Assembly: GCA_964017185.1 (NCBI GenBank)
Contig: OZ024875.1
Coordinates: 25,181,456 to 25,245,455, forward strand
DNA length: 64,000 nt
Direction: 5' to 3'
Source of the DNA: Rugalucina vietnamica
Lineage: Eukaryota > Mollusca > Bivalvia > Lucinida > Lucinidae
A program made the position numbers and the translations under genes. Of this stretch, positions 23,751-34,602 are shown piece after piece. The notes beneath the pieces are model-generated. The model saw only the letters and a list, made by a program, of their open reading frames with translations. It was not told the DNA's origin and ran no database searches. Position 1 is the first letter of the stretch; each line of letters starts with the position of its first letter.

Positions 23751-25342
23751 CAGGTGCGTTCACTTATTAATATACCCCTGCGATATTCACAAATAAATTG
23801 ACAACTTTTCTTGTTTTTGAACAATCGTCACTGGCAAGAAATAGACAACTGGATAAATTTGTTCATATAATATGTTAAGTATGTCTATAAACATTTACTC
23901 TGTATATAAAACTTTCAGATCGTGTGATGTTGTATGCCTAAATTGATTACATAACATATGGAGCCAATTTTTTAACAAAAAATTCGCTGATATTCGAGTT
24001 TCAAAGATTCCACAAGGAACCATGGTTAATGGTTTGTAATTGTGTTTTTAAATTATGAAAGTATAGCCATTTTTGTACAAAGGCTGAAAATTTGGTGTCT
24101 TTATGAGCACTTTTTACAGAGTTACACCCTGATTTCCATTCATTGTACATTTTAGAATTTCATGATAAAGCGGTTGTTACAATATAAAACTAAGCATGTC
24201 AGTGTTATTTTGCAAGAAAACAAATATTCTACCAGGGCGGTTATGCGACAAAAGCTTTCTAGTGGGGGTCCTTCATAAGGTAAGCATGTTTTAAAAAATA
24301 CTATGGAGTCACCCATGACCTTTTATTCTGACAAATCGTGGGTTGGCATTTTATCATACAGTTTCATTATTTTTTTCCTACGCACCGAGGGGCTGAGTGG
24401 GCTAAATTTATTTTTGGACAATGATTCACATCTCGTCTTCATGATATTCCAAACCTCTTCTATGGCGATTAAGTCACGGAAATTAACATGCCAATAAAGG
24501 ATGTCAAAATGGTATTTGTGCAAAGCAAATGTTCTTTGTATTCATCCCTATTATTGATATTAGAGGAATGTCTGTCTTTGAATGCCCTGTTGATTTCCTT
24601 GATTTTATGCCTAAACAAGAGGATTTTTTAAAAATATCATGAATATAAGCAGTGAGAGATAGCCTAAGTATAAAAGTTTCTCTGTGAAAATCCTAGTTCC
24701 GTATGGTATTCTGTGCTGAGAAGCAAATCATGAATTGTATGATGAAATGTCAACCCACGTTTTGGCAGAATACAAAGCCATATTTGACTCCATTGTGCCT
24801 TAAGGCATGCTTACCTCATAAAGGGACCCACTAGCAAGTTTTGTTTGTAAAACCCTCCTGGTAGAATATTAGTTTTCTTGCAAAATAATACTGACATGCT
24901 TAGTTTTATATTGTAAGAACCGTTTTACTACGAAATTCTACAATGCACAATAAATGAAAATTAGGGTGTAACTCTGTAAATAGTACTCACGAAGACACCA
25001 AATTTTTAGCCTTAGTACAAAAATGGCTATACTTTCATAATTTATAAACAAAATCACAAACCATTAACCATGGTTCCTTGTGGAATCTTTGAAACTTGAA
25101 TATCAGCGAATTATTTGTTAAAAAATCGGCTCAGTGTGTTATGTAATCAATTAAGGCATACAACATCACAAGATCTAGAAGTTTTGTATACAGAGTAAAT
25201 GTTTAAAGACATACTTAACATATTATATAAACAGATTCATCCAGTTGTCTATTTCTTGCCAGTAACGATTATTCAAAAACAAGAAAAGTTGTCAATTTAT
25301 TTGTGAATATCGCAGGGGTATATTAATAAGTGAACGCACCTG
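23751..25342. mobile_element. Foldback transposon with 538-bp inverted repeats, nested in 21545-26925
   Basis: The arms 23751-24288 and 24805-25342 are near-perfect inverses, starting CAGGTGCGTTCACTTATTAA and ending at the inner CATGCTTACC. A TA stands outside each end (23749-23750 and 25343-25344), as expected for a TA target duplication. The 516-bp spacer has no recognisable transposase; the overlapping spacer ORFs (24303-24497 plus, 24323-24523 minus) resemble nothing known. It is non-autonomous, possibly Tc1/mariner-mobilised, judging only from TA and CAG ends. Confidence 0.88.
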
Positions 25343-25779
25343 TATTTCTGCACCTTTATTAGATAGCTTGGTGTGGGTCCGTGAATAGTAATTTCCCCCG
25401 GGCATTGATCTACATTGTATGCTCCCTAGAGTTTGACACAATTTACATAGATTTTCGCATTTAAGTGTGCAGCGCCAATATCTGCAGATGTAGATCCTTA
25501 GATAAGAATGATCCTTTGCACATCCTTCAGATGAAGCACCATTGCCCATGGTATGCATGCCCTTCACTGTGTGTTGTAATTATTTCATCAATTGCAGTTG
25601 CAAAATTGACAGTGATGTTCTTGTCATCAATGCTGTTGATTTTTGACAGGTTACATCTTCAAGATCTGAACCCTGTCCATTTGTTCTGAAGCTATATAGA
25701 TCAATATTCTTTCAGTAAAAGTAGCTTAGCTGGAGTATAGAACAAGTCAGGACAGGACTTATAAATAAGATTTTTCTTT

Positions 25780-25780
25780 T

Positions 25781-25824
<44 letters not shown>
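25780..25824. repeat. Poly-T tract
   Basis: About 45 bases, almost all T, within the right part of the large foldback element. Confidence 0.95.
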
Positions 25825-25826
<2 letters not shown>

Positions 25827-27127
25827 TACAAAAGTCTCCACTGTGTCCTGAATACGTAAACTAGTTTCTAGGCTTTATTTGTGTATTGGTATTCAATTCA
25901 AGCGAAAATATCTTCATTTATATTTATCTTATCAATGCCAATTAAATGATTTTATCATGCTGATGATAATTCTATGAATGATAATGCTATTTTTATCAAC
26001 ATTTTCACACTGTGGCCATTTATTATGGATCCTATTCATAATGTGTGTATAAATAAAATTGAATAACAGTATTGCATTGTGTTATATCTGTGTTACATCT
26101 ATTCTTTTTATAGCTTCAAAGATAATTCAGAGCCTGAAATCCTTAACATATCTACAAAAGGTTTTTTAAGATGAACCGTATGGTAATATTTAGACTATTT
26201 TACACCAATCATATACAAAAAGAGTAGAAATTTTGTTTTGTTCTGGTGGCCATTTTGGATGCCATCTTCAATGTGTTCTTTTAACAGCTTGCAAAAATAT
26301 AAAAGCATCACCAGTCCTTGAAGTTACAGTACGTTTCAGAATTGATCAAAATGCAAACAAACATTCGAACAAACATTCACTGTCATATCAGTGTCATTAA
26401 CTGTATACATGTAGTTGGAAATCTGTAACTGACAGACATTTTGGATGCCATCTTGAATAACTGACAAAGCTAAATGAAATCACTGGTTAATTATTTTGAT
26501 TCTATAATGTCAGTGTCTTATCCAGAAGAAGCTCAATTGTGTATACAAATGTGTAAATAAATATATGGTAAAACTTGTGAAATCTTTAAAAAATCTTATT
26601 TTGGCAGCCATCTTGGATGTCATCCTTGGTTTTTAAACCAGAAATCATTAACTGAAGACAGTTGAGTTAATACCTAATAAAGTTGTGAGGCAACAAAGCG
26701 TTTTTATTCATTTTGAGGGCAAACTGTATAGTAGACCATATGTATTTTCATCGTTTTAGACATCTTGGACGCCATCTTGAATTTCTCGAAATGCTCAATG
26801 ATGACAGGCTGTCATCATCCAGAATCTTAAATGGCAATGTCTTACCTACAAGAATCCATCAAGAAAAAAACTTTATACCCGACTTCCAGGTCCATCGAAA
26901 ATATGCCATATTCGTGCCGGACTAATCTCAATGACCACACTATAATTCATCTGTTCCTAGTATAGATCGTGATTAACGTGCACATTAATAGTATGTACAA
27001 TTATGCACGTATAGAAATAAAAAAACGTGCATTATGCGACTTTTCCATTGGTATTACATGGTACGATAGCAAAATCATGGAAACGAAAATATTTATAACG
27101 TAATGAGCCAGCTTGTTGAATCTAACT

Positions 27128-27395
27128 TGGTTTGTTTGTTTGAATAGAAGCTTTACGTCCCAATCAACAGCAATGGTCATGTTGGGACACTGCCTCCATT
27201 TTATAGGGCGCCATGATATCCAACAATACTGCTTATATGTATGGATGGTTTGACTTGAAACCAGTTTTCCTAGGCAGGCACAGACCTGAGCGGTGAACCC
27301 AGTAATCAGATGATCAGTCAATAGCGTATAAGCTTTGCCTGGAGGCACAAACAGCCCATATGGTACTTTAGGTCCCAATTGGCAGGGGCCATCTA
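27128..27395 (+). repeat. Dispersed ~300-bp repeat, copy 2 of 3
   Basis: It has the same blocks as 23378-23690, with an internal deletion after TTTTATAGGG. It keeps GGATGGTTTGACTTGAAACC and GCTTTGCCTGGAGGCACAAA. The 125-aa minus ORF across it reads the repeat and is not conserved in the other copies. Confidence 0.75.
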
Positions 27396-27599
27396 ACTTT
27401 GTGCCTTGTTTTGTAGCACAAACATTGTCTAAAGGGTATTGCTCAATTAGCAGTTAGATTCCTCGCCTTCTTTTCTAAACTTTTCCTCATTTTTTACTTT
27501 ATTGCGTTTAAGGTGTGAACTACGATAACTTAATTTGAGATCAACCATGTAAAAACGACAAAACAAAAAGACACATTTGGGCTTGCTGGTTACCTCTCT

Positions 27600-27730
27600 G
27601 ATCACCCTCTATGAATAGAATAGAATAGAATAGAATAGAATAGAATAGAATAGAATAGAATAGAATAGAATTGCTCAATTGTACCCATAAAGGGTTACAA
27701 GCAAATGCCAGCACAAGACTAATCGCAATC
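27600..27730 (-). mobile_element. LINE-like 3' tail with (ATTCT)n
   Basis: Read on the minus strand, GGCATTTGCTTGTAACCC..GGGTACAATTGAGCA precedes about 13 ATTCT repeats. A unique 3' UTR followed by a pentamer tail is typical of L2/CR1-type non-LTR elements. Only the tail is present, so the clade is uncertain. Confidence 0.5.
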
Positions 27731-27731
27731 A

Positions 27732-28562
27732 TATCGATTTATACATTGAACTTGCCTTGTAGAAGTGCAACTAGCGAAGATCATCCTGAATTCAGTTTAA
27801 CAGTCAACAATGTTTGAGTCCCATGGTGACAACACTTTCAGGGTAATACATGTTAACCGGTTTTGCTCAAGTACGAAACCCAACGAATAAAGGAATCGAA
27901 CACAGTACATTTTTTTTCCGGTCAATTCATACAATCCACCACTAGGCTTCTGCGCTCTGTTCTAATTAATCTATTTACCATCGATTTATGCGGCATGCGC
28001 TCATATTGCCACGGTGCGTACTCGTGGCCCTTACTGTATATATGTGTTCCGAAATAAACTGAAAACTTCACATGACCCATTTCTTAAACAAAATTATAGT
28101 ACAAATATGAACTACAATACTTTGTTTTAAACACTGTATCCTCCTTTTTTCTAGTGTATTGTGCCTTATATACAATAAGGTTTTGACATTCGACATGCAT
28201 GTATGTGTTCCAAGCCATCCGTACATGTGGATTTTAGAAGGCACACAACACGCTGTTTAACTCAAAACGGTTGGCAAAAGAACCGTGTCAATTCTTGACA
28301 ATTCTGACACAGTTTTTTACATGTACGTTCCTGTACTGCTCGTATTCGACCGAATATCGTATCGACCCGGTGAAGGTCGTATTCGACCAAATGTCGTTTC
28401 GACTAAATTGATTTCAACGAAACGGCATCCACTTGACGTAATCGAAAATTCACTGATGCTTTTAGCAGTGTCATTACCACAGGCGATTAATTGTTTATAG
28501 AAGAGTTGAATCCGATTGCTTCATCATGTTGAATCTAAAGACTTGTATAGATCTGTGGGTTG
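27732..28562. other. Intron with TCGTATTCGACC-type words near 28340-28420
   Basis: Mostly unclassified. GCTCGTATTCGACC, GGTCGTATTCGACC and TCGTTTCGAC recur within 80 bp, resembling a short word cluster. The ORFs here (27863-28057, 28285-28500) look like chance. Confidence 0.4.
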
Positions 28563-28830
28563 GGATCGCGGTGGCATAGTTGCATCAGACTCCAAATCGA
28601 GAGGTCTTGAGTTCGATCCGTACTGGCGACACCGTGTTGTGTCATTGAGTAAGGCACATTAACTACCCACAGTACTACTTAATACCCAGGAAACGGTAGC
28701 TCCGTCCAGACATGACTGAAAAATTGGTGACTGGGACGTTCAGCCTCAATACAAACAGACAAATTGTGGGCAATCATCCCATGAAAATTGCTTACGCCGC
28801 TATAAACTTTTGTTCTGTTAATTAAGCTAG
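28563..28830 (+). mobile_element. tRNA-derived SINE
   Basis: The head GGATCGCGGTGGCATAGTTG carries an A-box-like TGGCATAGTTG, and GAGTTCGATCC (28609-28619) is a good pol III B box 36 bp on. The head cannot fold a full tRNA cloverleaf. The ~200-bp body (GAGTAAGGCACATTAACTAC..) is unrelated to tRNA. No clear A-rich tail was seen. Confidence 0.65.
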
Positions 28831-29244
28831 ATAATAGGATGTAATATTATCGAGTAAGTCTGATTAACCTGAAAAAGAAGCATGAAAATAAACACAAAGC
28901 CGATAATTAGGGTCTCAGAAACTTCGAATTCAAAGCAGTAAAGACACGAATAAAACACGTAACGTAAACGATTATGATACAAAATTGAAAAGAAAACAAA
29001 TATTTATACGACCTGAAAAGAAATAAATGCATACAAATTAAAATGAAACTTAAACATTATTTTTTTTTTGTGACTGTCGGGACTAAAACGATAATTATAC
29101 AAAATTGTAACGAAAACAAAATATTGATACGACTTTTTCTGATTGCGCCTTTTCCTGATCTTTGCCTACTTGTACCTTTTTTTTCAAAATGATATAAACA
29201 CATCCAAATTAAAATTAAATTTAAACAAAAAAAAAAATGTGACA
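28831..29244. other. AT-rich intron with transposon fragments
   Basis: It contains a short copy of the TTTCTGATTG..CCTACTTGTACC segment (29120-29180) also found inside 14333-15362, and A- and T-runs. Nothing else was recognised. Confidence 0.4.
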
Positions 29245-29479
29245 GTCATCTTTTTCGCCGCAAAACACCGCGAAACCCCGGTTAATTGATTTTTATGCGT
29301 AATGACAGGTATACTTTTTCGCCGTGTTTCGCCGCGAAATTTCTCTGCGGAATCCGGAATTTCACGGCGAAATTCCGCGCTGACTTTTATTTTTCACACA
29401 ATTTTGCCGCGAAATTTTACAATTAGCCGTTAACAAATTAGCCGTTAAAACGGCTAATTTGGGTTTTTAGCCATAACAC
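29245..29479 (-). repeat. GCGAAATTTCGC palindromic-word cluster, inverted relative of 21275-21540
   Basis: Words such as TTCGCCGTGTTTCGCCGCGAA and GGAATTTCACGGCGAAATTCC crowd this block. On its right edge GCCGTTAAAACGGC and GGGTTTTTAGCCATAACACC mirror the left start of 21275-21540. It could be a second, inverted copy of one element or one end of a larger one. Confidence 0.65.
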
Positions 29480-30520
29480 CCCTACTGAAAATATCCATTG
29501 AAATTTCACTGAAATTTCAGTGTAATTTCAGTGCAAAAATTCCCCCTATGATTTCACTGAAATTTCAGTGCTATAACATTGAAATTTCAGAGCTATATCA
29601 ATCAAATTTCAATGAATTTCACTGAAATTTCAGTGCTATATCACTGAAATATCACTGGAATTTCAGTGTAAAAATTCCCCCTCATTTCACTGAAATTTCA
29701 GTGATATAGCACTGAAATTTCAATGATATAGCCCTGAAATTTCAGTGAATGTCTGCGTAATTTCACTGCTATATCACTGAAATTTCAATGAAATAGCACT
29801 GAAATTTCAGTTTAACCTCTGACAGACACCTAGTTGCAATATGTCTGCAGGATTGGTTAGAAAATGCAAACAAATACAAAGAAGTTATTATATAAGAAGT
29901 TATTATATATGTTGAGAACAGCATGCACACATTTTCATATCTTGAAAATAATAGAACTTTCTTCAAAGTAACTTACATTTACTAGCCCTATATAGCCTAT
30001 ATCATTTTTTCTATCCATGATTGTTCTCTCATTCCCTCATGACTTCTACGTAAACATCCTCTAGACCACTTCCCATCAATGTTTTTGGACTGTCCTCCTC
30101 CTGTTACTAATTCTGAACTTGTCTGCTGTTTGTCTTCAAATTTCTAGTTTGTAGTCATTCTGATGCCTTAGATGTTTGAAGATTTAGTTCAGATTAGATT
30201 TTTGTTTGCCTTTCAAAATTATGTGCAACAGGAAAAGGAAGTAGGGTCAGAGGTCATGGGATTATGGGTAATGTGGTTATTGGTCATGTGATCATTGAAA
30301 TAGCACTGAAAATGTCAGTGATATTTCATTGATATTTCACTGAAATTTCAATGTAATATATCATTGATATTTCACTGAAATTTCATTGACATTACATTGA
30401 AAAATAAAAATTCACTGAAATTTCAGTGATATTTCATTGCTAATAAGGGTTCCATTGCAATTCACTGAAATGTCTTTGAAATTTCAGTGATTGGAAAAGG
30501 TCCCTCAGGACCTTTTCCAC
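29480..30520 (-). mobile_element. Copy B of the unnamed core element, with CACTGAAATTTCAGTG words
   Basis: The centre (about 29960-30290, minus strand) is the homologue of the core at 870-1210. On both sides lie arrays of variants of a 16-bp perfect palindrome, CACTGAAATTTCAGTG. Exact copies start at 29507, 29555, 29620, 29688 and 30413. The right end is a perfect hairpin GGAAAAGGTCC-CTCA-GGACCTTTTCC (30493-30518). No ORF is conserved with copy A. Copy A instead carries ATGGCCAT-type words in its flanks. Confidence 0.78.
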
Positions 30521-31397
30521 AGTGTTTACTTTGAATATGAAGAAAATTGTACCCATGATCGACTGCTCTCTCTCAATTACGCGTTTTTTCACATAAAGCG
30601 CTTAATAAAAACTAGTGAACCCGTCTATGTTGACTAGACAGTTCACCGCAAACAATTGAATTTATCCATTGTTGACACTCCCTGTCAAAAAACGGTTAAT
30701 ATCTAGCAAGCAGTCTCGATCGCGGCGACTTCTTATCATAGCGCATCTAGGTTTAGATCGTAGATACCCTGGCGAGGGGTACAGAAACTATAGGAACTCC
30801 ATATGGCTGACTTTAAGTCCATCACATCGGACCCATGGGTCTCCTTCCGGTAGTGTGGCTGCAAGTCAAAATTCAGAACTCTGTCACAAATTGACTGCAC
30901 TGCAAAATGGTTTTCTACACTGTGACATCGACATATTTGATTGTAATCGTGTTCTCTTTAGAATAAGCTTTGATTCTGTAACATCAGAAATTTTAGTCAA
31001 TGTCTTGAGTAACAGATACATTCACTGGCCAAGCGTTCATAACAAGAAACGATATTTATACGAAACTGAAACGTATGGGAATCGAAATTAATGACAAACC
31101 AGAGAATCAACAACACTGAAATCTAGAGCAAAAGGAAGCTCTCATAACAAACTGCTGCTGACCTTTTCATTGGTTTCTTTTTAAAGAAGCCAACTTGTAT
31201 TTCACTCATATTTTCAGTAGGGACCACTGTACCTGTAAATCAGATCATAGTCATACAGGGGGACAAACCTACTGTCTGCATGCACACCTGTAAATCAAAT
31301 CATAGTCACACAGTGTGACTGTTATATGCTAGGTTTAATTACACTTTTAGCAACATGCAGTGGTGTCTCCAAACCATTCTTAAATTATCTATTATAG
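30521..31397. other. Intron with an unrecognised 140-codon ORF and a short tandem repeat
   Basis: A + ORF (30669-31091) starts MLTLPVKKRLISSKQ; it resembles no family I know and has no supporting splice or context evidence. 31210-31320 holds almost two copies of the 70-bp repeat also at 21195. The rest is unclassified. Confidence 0.4.
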
Positions 31398-31555
31398 GTG
31401 TCATGTGTAAAGCCAATCACAGTGTTAATGAGTGGAGTTAGCCAGGGTGTCACAGAAGATCCTGTCAAACCTCATGAACAAATACACAGTTTTATACAGA
31501 GAGTACCCATACCAAGCTACCTTATAGCTATAGTGGCAGGAGATATTGTATCCAG
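31398..31555 (+). CDS. LTA4H: LTA4H exon, end of N-terminal domain into catalytic domain
   Basis: The acceptor is ATCTATTATAG and the donor TCCAG|GTAGTA. The exon is 158 nt (phase 0 in, 2 out). It encodes VSCVKPITVLMSGVSQGVTE, then HSFIQRVPIPSYLIAIVAGD, then IVSR. Human LTA4H has VSVPKELVALMSAI..KFIQKVPIPCYLIALVVGALESR, so the family's VPIPSYLIA strand is intact. The split AG|A arginine codon is finished by the exon at 50373, 18.8 kb downstream. That intron is the longest in the window and hosts a hAT transposon and a retroelement. Confidence 0.94.
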
Positions 31556-31659
31556 GTAGTACACATGTACATACCTAGTTCTAAGTTCATACATATATAC
31601 ACTAGTCAGAGCTTATACATATTGCAGGGCACATACATATTCATGGGCATGTAGGTGCT

Positions 31660-32215
31660 GGAATGTCTACTCCCAAAATGTATGTCTGCTGTGCCAAAAT
31701 GTCTGCTGTGCCAAAATGTCTGCTATGTGCCAAAATGTTTATTCCCAAAATGTCTGCTGTTCCAAAATGTCTATTCCCAAAATGCATTGTTCCCATAATG
31801 TGTACCACCAAAAATGTCTGCTGTGCCAAAATGTCTATTCCCAAAATTTCTATTCCCATAATGTCTCTGTGCCAAAATGTCTATTCCAATTATGTATAGT
31901 GTGTGAAATGTTTGAAAATTGGTTAAATTGTGAGCTACATTAACACTCAGATCCAATAAATAATAAAAATAAAACTGAGATCCTTTAAGAGCAGTGAGAA
32001 TATTAATGAGAAAAAGGATGGGCCATAAAGGTTATTTTTGATCCAAGATTAACACTTCAACAATTTTATAAATTATATTCTCATTCAAAATGTTCATTAT
32101 TTACTGAATTTATAATACCTTTGCAACAGCTTTATTATTACAGAAGATATATAGGGAGTAGACATTTTGGCACAATAGAATAGACCTTTATGGCAGGAGA
32201 CATTTTGGGAATAGA
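31660..32215 (+). repeat. CCAAAATGTCT word cluster
   Basis: Between 31665 and 31895, about fourteen short words alternate: GTGCCAAAATGTCT, TTCCCAAAATGTCT, GTCTGCTGTGCC and TTCCCATAATG. Inverted words (AGACATTTTGGCACA, AGACATTTTGGGAATAGAC) close the element at 32160-32215. ORFs on both strands translate as short repetitive peptides and are artefacts. Confidence 0.75.
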
Positions 32216-33733
32216 CAGTCTACTAGCACTACCCTATTTGTGGGCACATACATACTAGTTGATAGTTCTGAGCATATGGCGCAGGCTTAGATCTGCTCCT
32301 AAAGTTACCTAGCTGCTGGCTTTATGATCAGGAATATCATTTCATCATGCCAGTCTCCCATCATCCATATTTTCAAAGATTTCTTAAACTGCTCAAAGAC
32401 AAATTTTATGTGATGGAGCCTATGCAGAACAAAAGTTTGTTTAAATGATTCTGGTCACATGACCACTCCCATAATATGAGAATAATTTTATTTACAGTTT
32501 ATACACATTTTGTTTTATCTCTCTTTTCTCAGGTTCATGTTTATATATTGTTTAAGGTTTTCTATAATATTGATAAGTTCTTTTAGGCCCAATAGGCATC
32601 TTGATCAGATTAACATAGTTAAATATGGTGACTGCACCTGCATCACACCTGCATCAAGTTGGATAGCCTCTTAGTGGTGTTATGTAATTAGGATTCTACT
32701 TCAATAGTTTCTGTTATGTAATTATCTATAATTGTCTGGCCAGTGCAATGCTGATTCTACATCAAACAAGTTCTGTTATGTAATTACTTATAACTGTCTG
32801 GCTTAAAGTGGGTGTGTATCCAGTTTTTAACTGATAAGCAGTTCTTCCTTCAGTGTTCAAATTGCAGCTGTTTAATTAACATGTCTGTTTAAGCTATTAT
32901 TATTCATGTGGAATTATTTAGGATTGAATTATGTTAGGAATAAAATAACTTTTACTTCTAATATTAATAATTTAGTCCTAAGATGGGATGAATAATTATC
33001 ATTAAAGAGTTACATAATAAACTGTGTTGTAATGATAATTGAGAAATTGAATTTATATTATAAGAAGTGTTATAATAATCATGGATTCATTTGAATGTCG
33101 GGAATTTATCCAATGTGGACGCCAACAATAGGGTGACTGTGTAACTCTTTCTGTACTTTCATACAGGCGATCTAATAACTGTTGGAAATTGCTTCAAAAA
33201 TTTTAATAATCAGAAATTTATGTTCAAAATAGATATTGAAAATAAACATATAGTTTAAAGATGTGATGACAGAAATCAACAGAAGAACTTATCATCAACC
33301 TAAGATTCATAGCAAGACAACTGAGCAGAGCTCTTTATACTACAGCTATGCATGGCAGAAGAAAATCACTATTCTTTGGATACCTATGCGGCAAAGAATG
33401 GTTAATTCAGTATTATTACATTCCAAAGCATTAACAGCATGAAGTTGTGAAACATACCAATATATATACATTCATGTCATAAAGATTGAATCAACAGTGC
33501 CAGTGCAACATGCAGGCACCCATGTCTACAACTAGCCGGTACAGATTGGTTTAAATTCTATGCAGTCACAGCATTCAAGTCTTTGTGGTGGAATCAAGTG
33601 TCAAAATATATAGTGTCATTATGTGTTTTCAAAGTGTTGTGTTTATATAAAAGCAGAACATTTTTTTTTATTATTATTATTATTATTCAGCAGATATATC
33701 TATTCTGTGTAGTGTGTTTAAAGGAAGGAATCC
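32216..33733. other. Intron, largely unclassified, with an old AGCTCACCTGAG-family fragment
   Basis: About 32355-32465 retains TTTTCAAAGAT.TCTTAAAC, AAATTTTATGTGATGG and GGTCACATGACC from the family. Partial direct repeats (TTCTGTTATGTAATTA) occur near 32690-32800, and there is an (ATT)n tract at 33665-33690. No exon was recognised. Confidence 0.45.
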
Positions 33734-33780
33734 AGGCCCGGATCTAGCGGGGGGGCACTCGGGCCCGTGCCCCCCCAGCC

Positions 33781-33819
<39 letters not shown>

Positions 33820-34442
33820 TGCATTGGCCATGTTCCGCCAAATGCCCCTAATAAAGACGTTATAAATTGCAAACAACTGTGTCTGGCTGCTGTTATTGTG
33901 CCCCTAGCAGTAGATAATCCCCGGTTATCTTACCGCCTGTCGCGCGAAATGATTTTCAGAAAACCAGATGCTGTATCGACCCGAAACATTGCACTGTGTT
34001 TCAAGGAACGTTACAACGATCAATTTGATTGGTCGAGTAAGTGCCCGTATGACCAATCAAAAGAATTGAGAGAAAAGGAACACGGCTTCGCCTGTCGGTG
34101 CGTTTGATGTTGGACAAAATTACCAAAAATTTTAATGATGACCATAAAACAATATTCGATCAACTTATAATGCAATCGGTAAGTCATTACATGTCATTCT
34201 CTCAAAATGAAGCGAACTGCGATGATCACGTCTTATTTTTCGCCAGCGAAACGAGCATGGTTTGTTTCTGTTTTCTACTTTCGTTTTTACTGTGATCAGG
34301 TGATGGGTGGGGTATCCAGGGAAATAGACTGAAACAATTAGTCAGGGAGAGTGGAGCGCATAATCTTTTCTGAGCAGCTTTGTGGGCATGCTTAGCGGCT
34401 AAATGTATATCTGTGTACATGATGTCATGATTATTTTTTTCT

Positions 34443-34467
34443 GGGTGAGGGGGGGGGGGGGGGGGGC
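34443..34467 (+). repeat. Uninterrupted G run
   Basis: GTGAG is followed by about 20 consecutive G residues and then CACCAGCC, inside the first intron or 5' region of the hAT transposase gene. It is a potential G-quadruplex and a likely sequencing trouble spot. Confidence 0.85.
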
Positions 34468-34602
34468 ACCAGCCAAGTAGGTCAAAGGGCACTAACCACC
34501 ATTCTCGGCATATATTCACTTTTTACAGGCGACATGGCACTTGAACGCATAACTTCGTAAAAGTTTTAATCTCTTACAAATATCACTTATTTATACTTTC
34601 AG

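Larger units (their letters stand above)
21545..26925. mobile_element. Large foldback element with ~700-bp inverted arms
   Basis: The ends are TTAGTCCGGCACGAA (21545-21559) and its inverse (26911-26925). The arms share GTATAAAGTTTTTTTCTT, GATTCTTGTAGGT, AAGATTCTGGATGATGACAG, CTGTCATCATTGAGCATTT and CAAGATGGCGTCCAAGATG, and are traceable to about 22230 and 26220. Further CCAAGATGGC words recur within the arms (21848, 22201; inverted at 26245, 26605). No transposase was recognised in the 5.4 kb, which contains a nested foldback at 23751-25342 and a dispersed repeat at 23378-23690. Stretches not mentioned (22300-23340, 25350-26200) show nothing recognisable. Confidence 0.78.

Noticed and set aside
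30669-31091. 140-codon ORF as a host gene
   Set aside because: No family resemblance, no splice or promoter support, and the length is possible by chance in this GC-richer patch.
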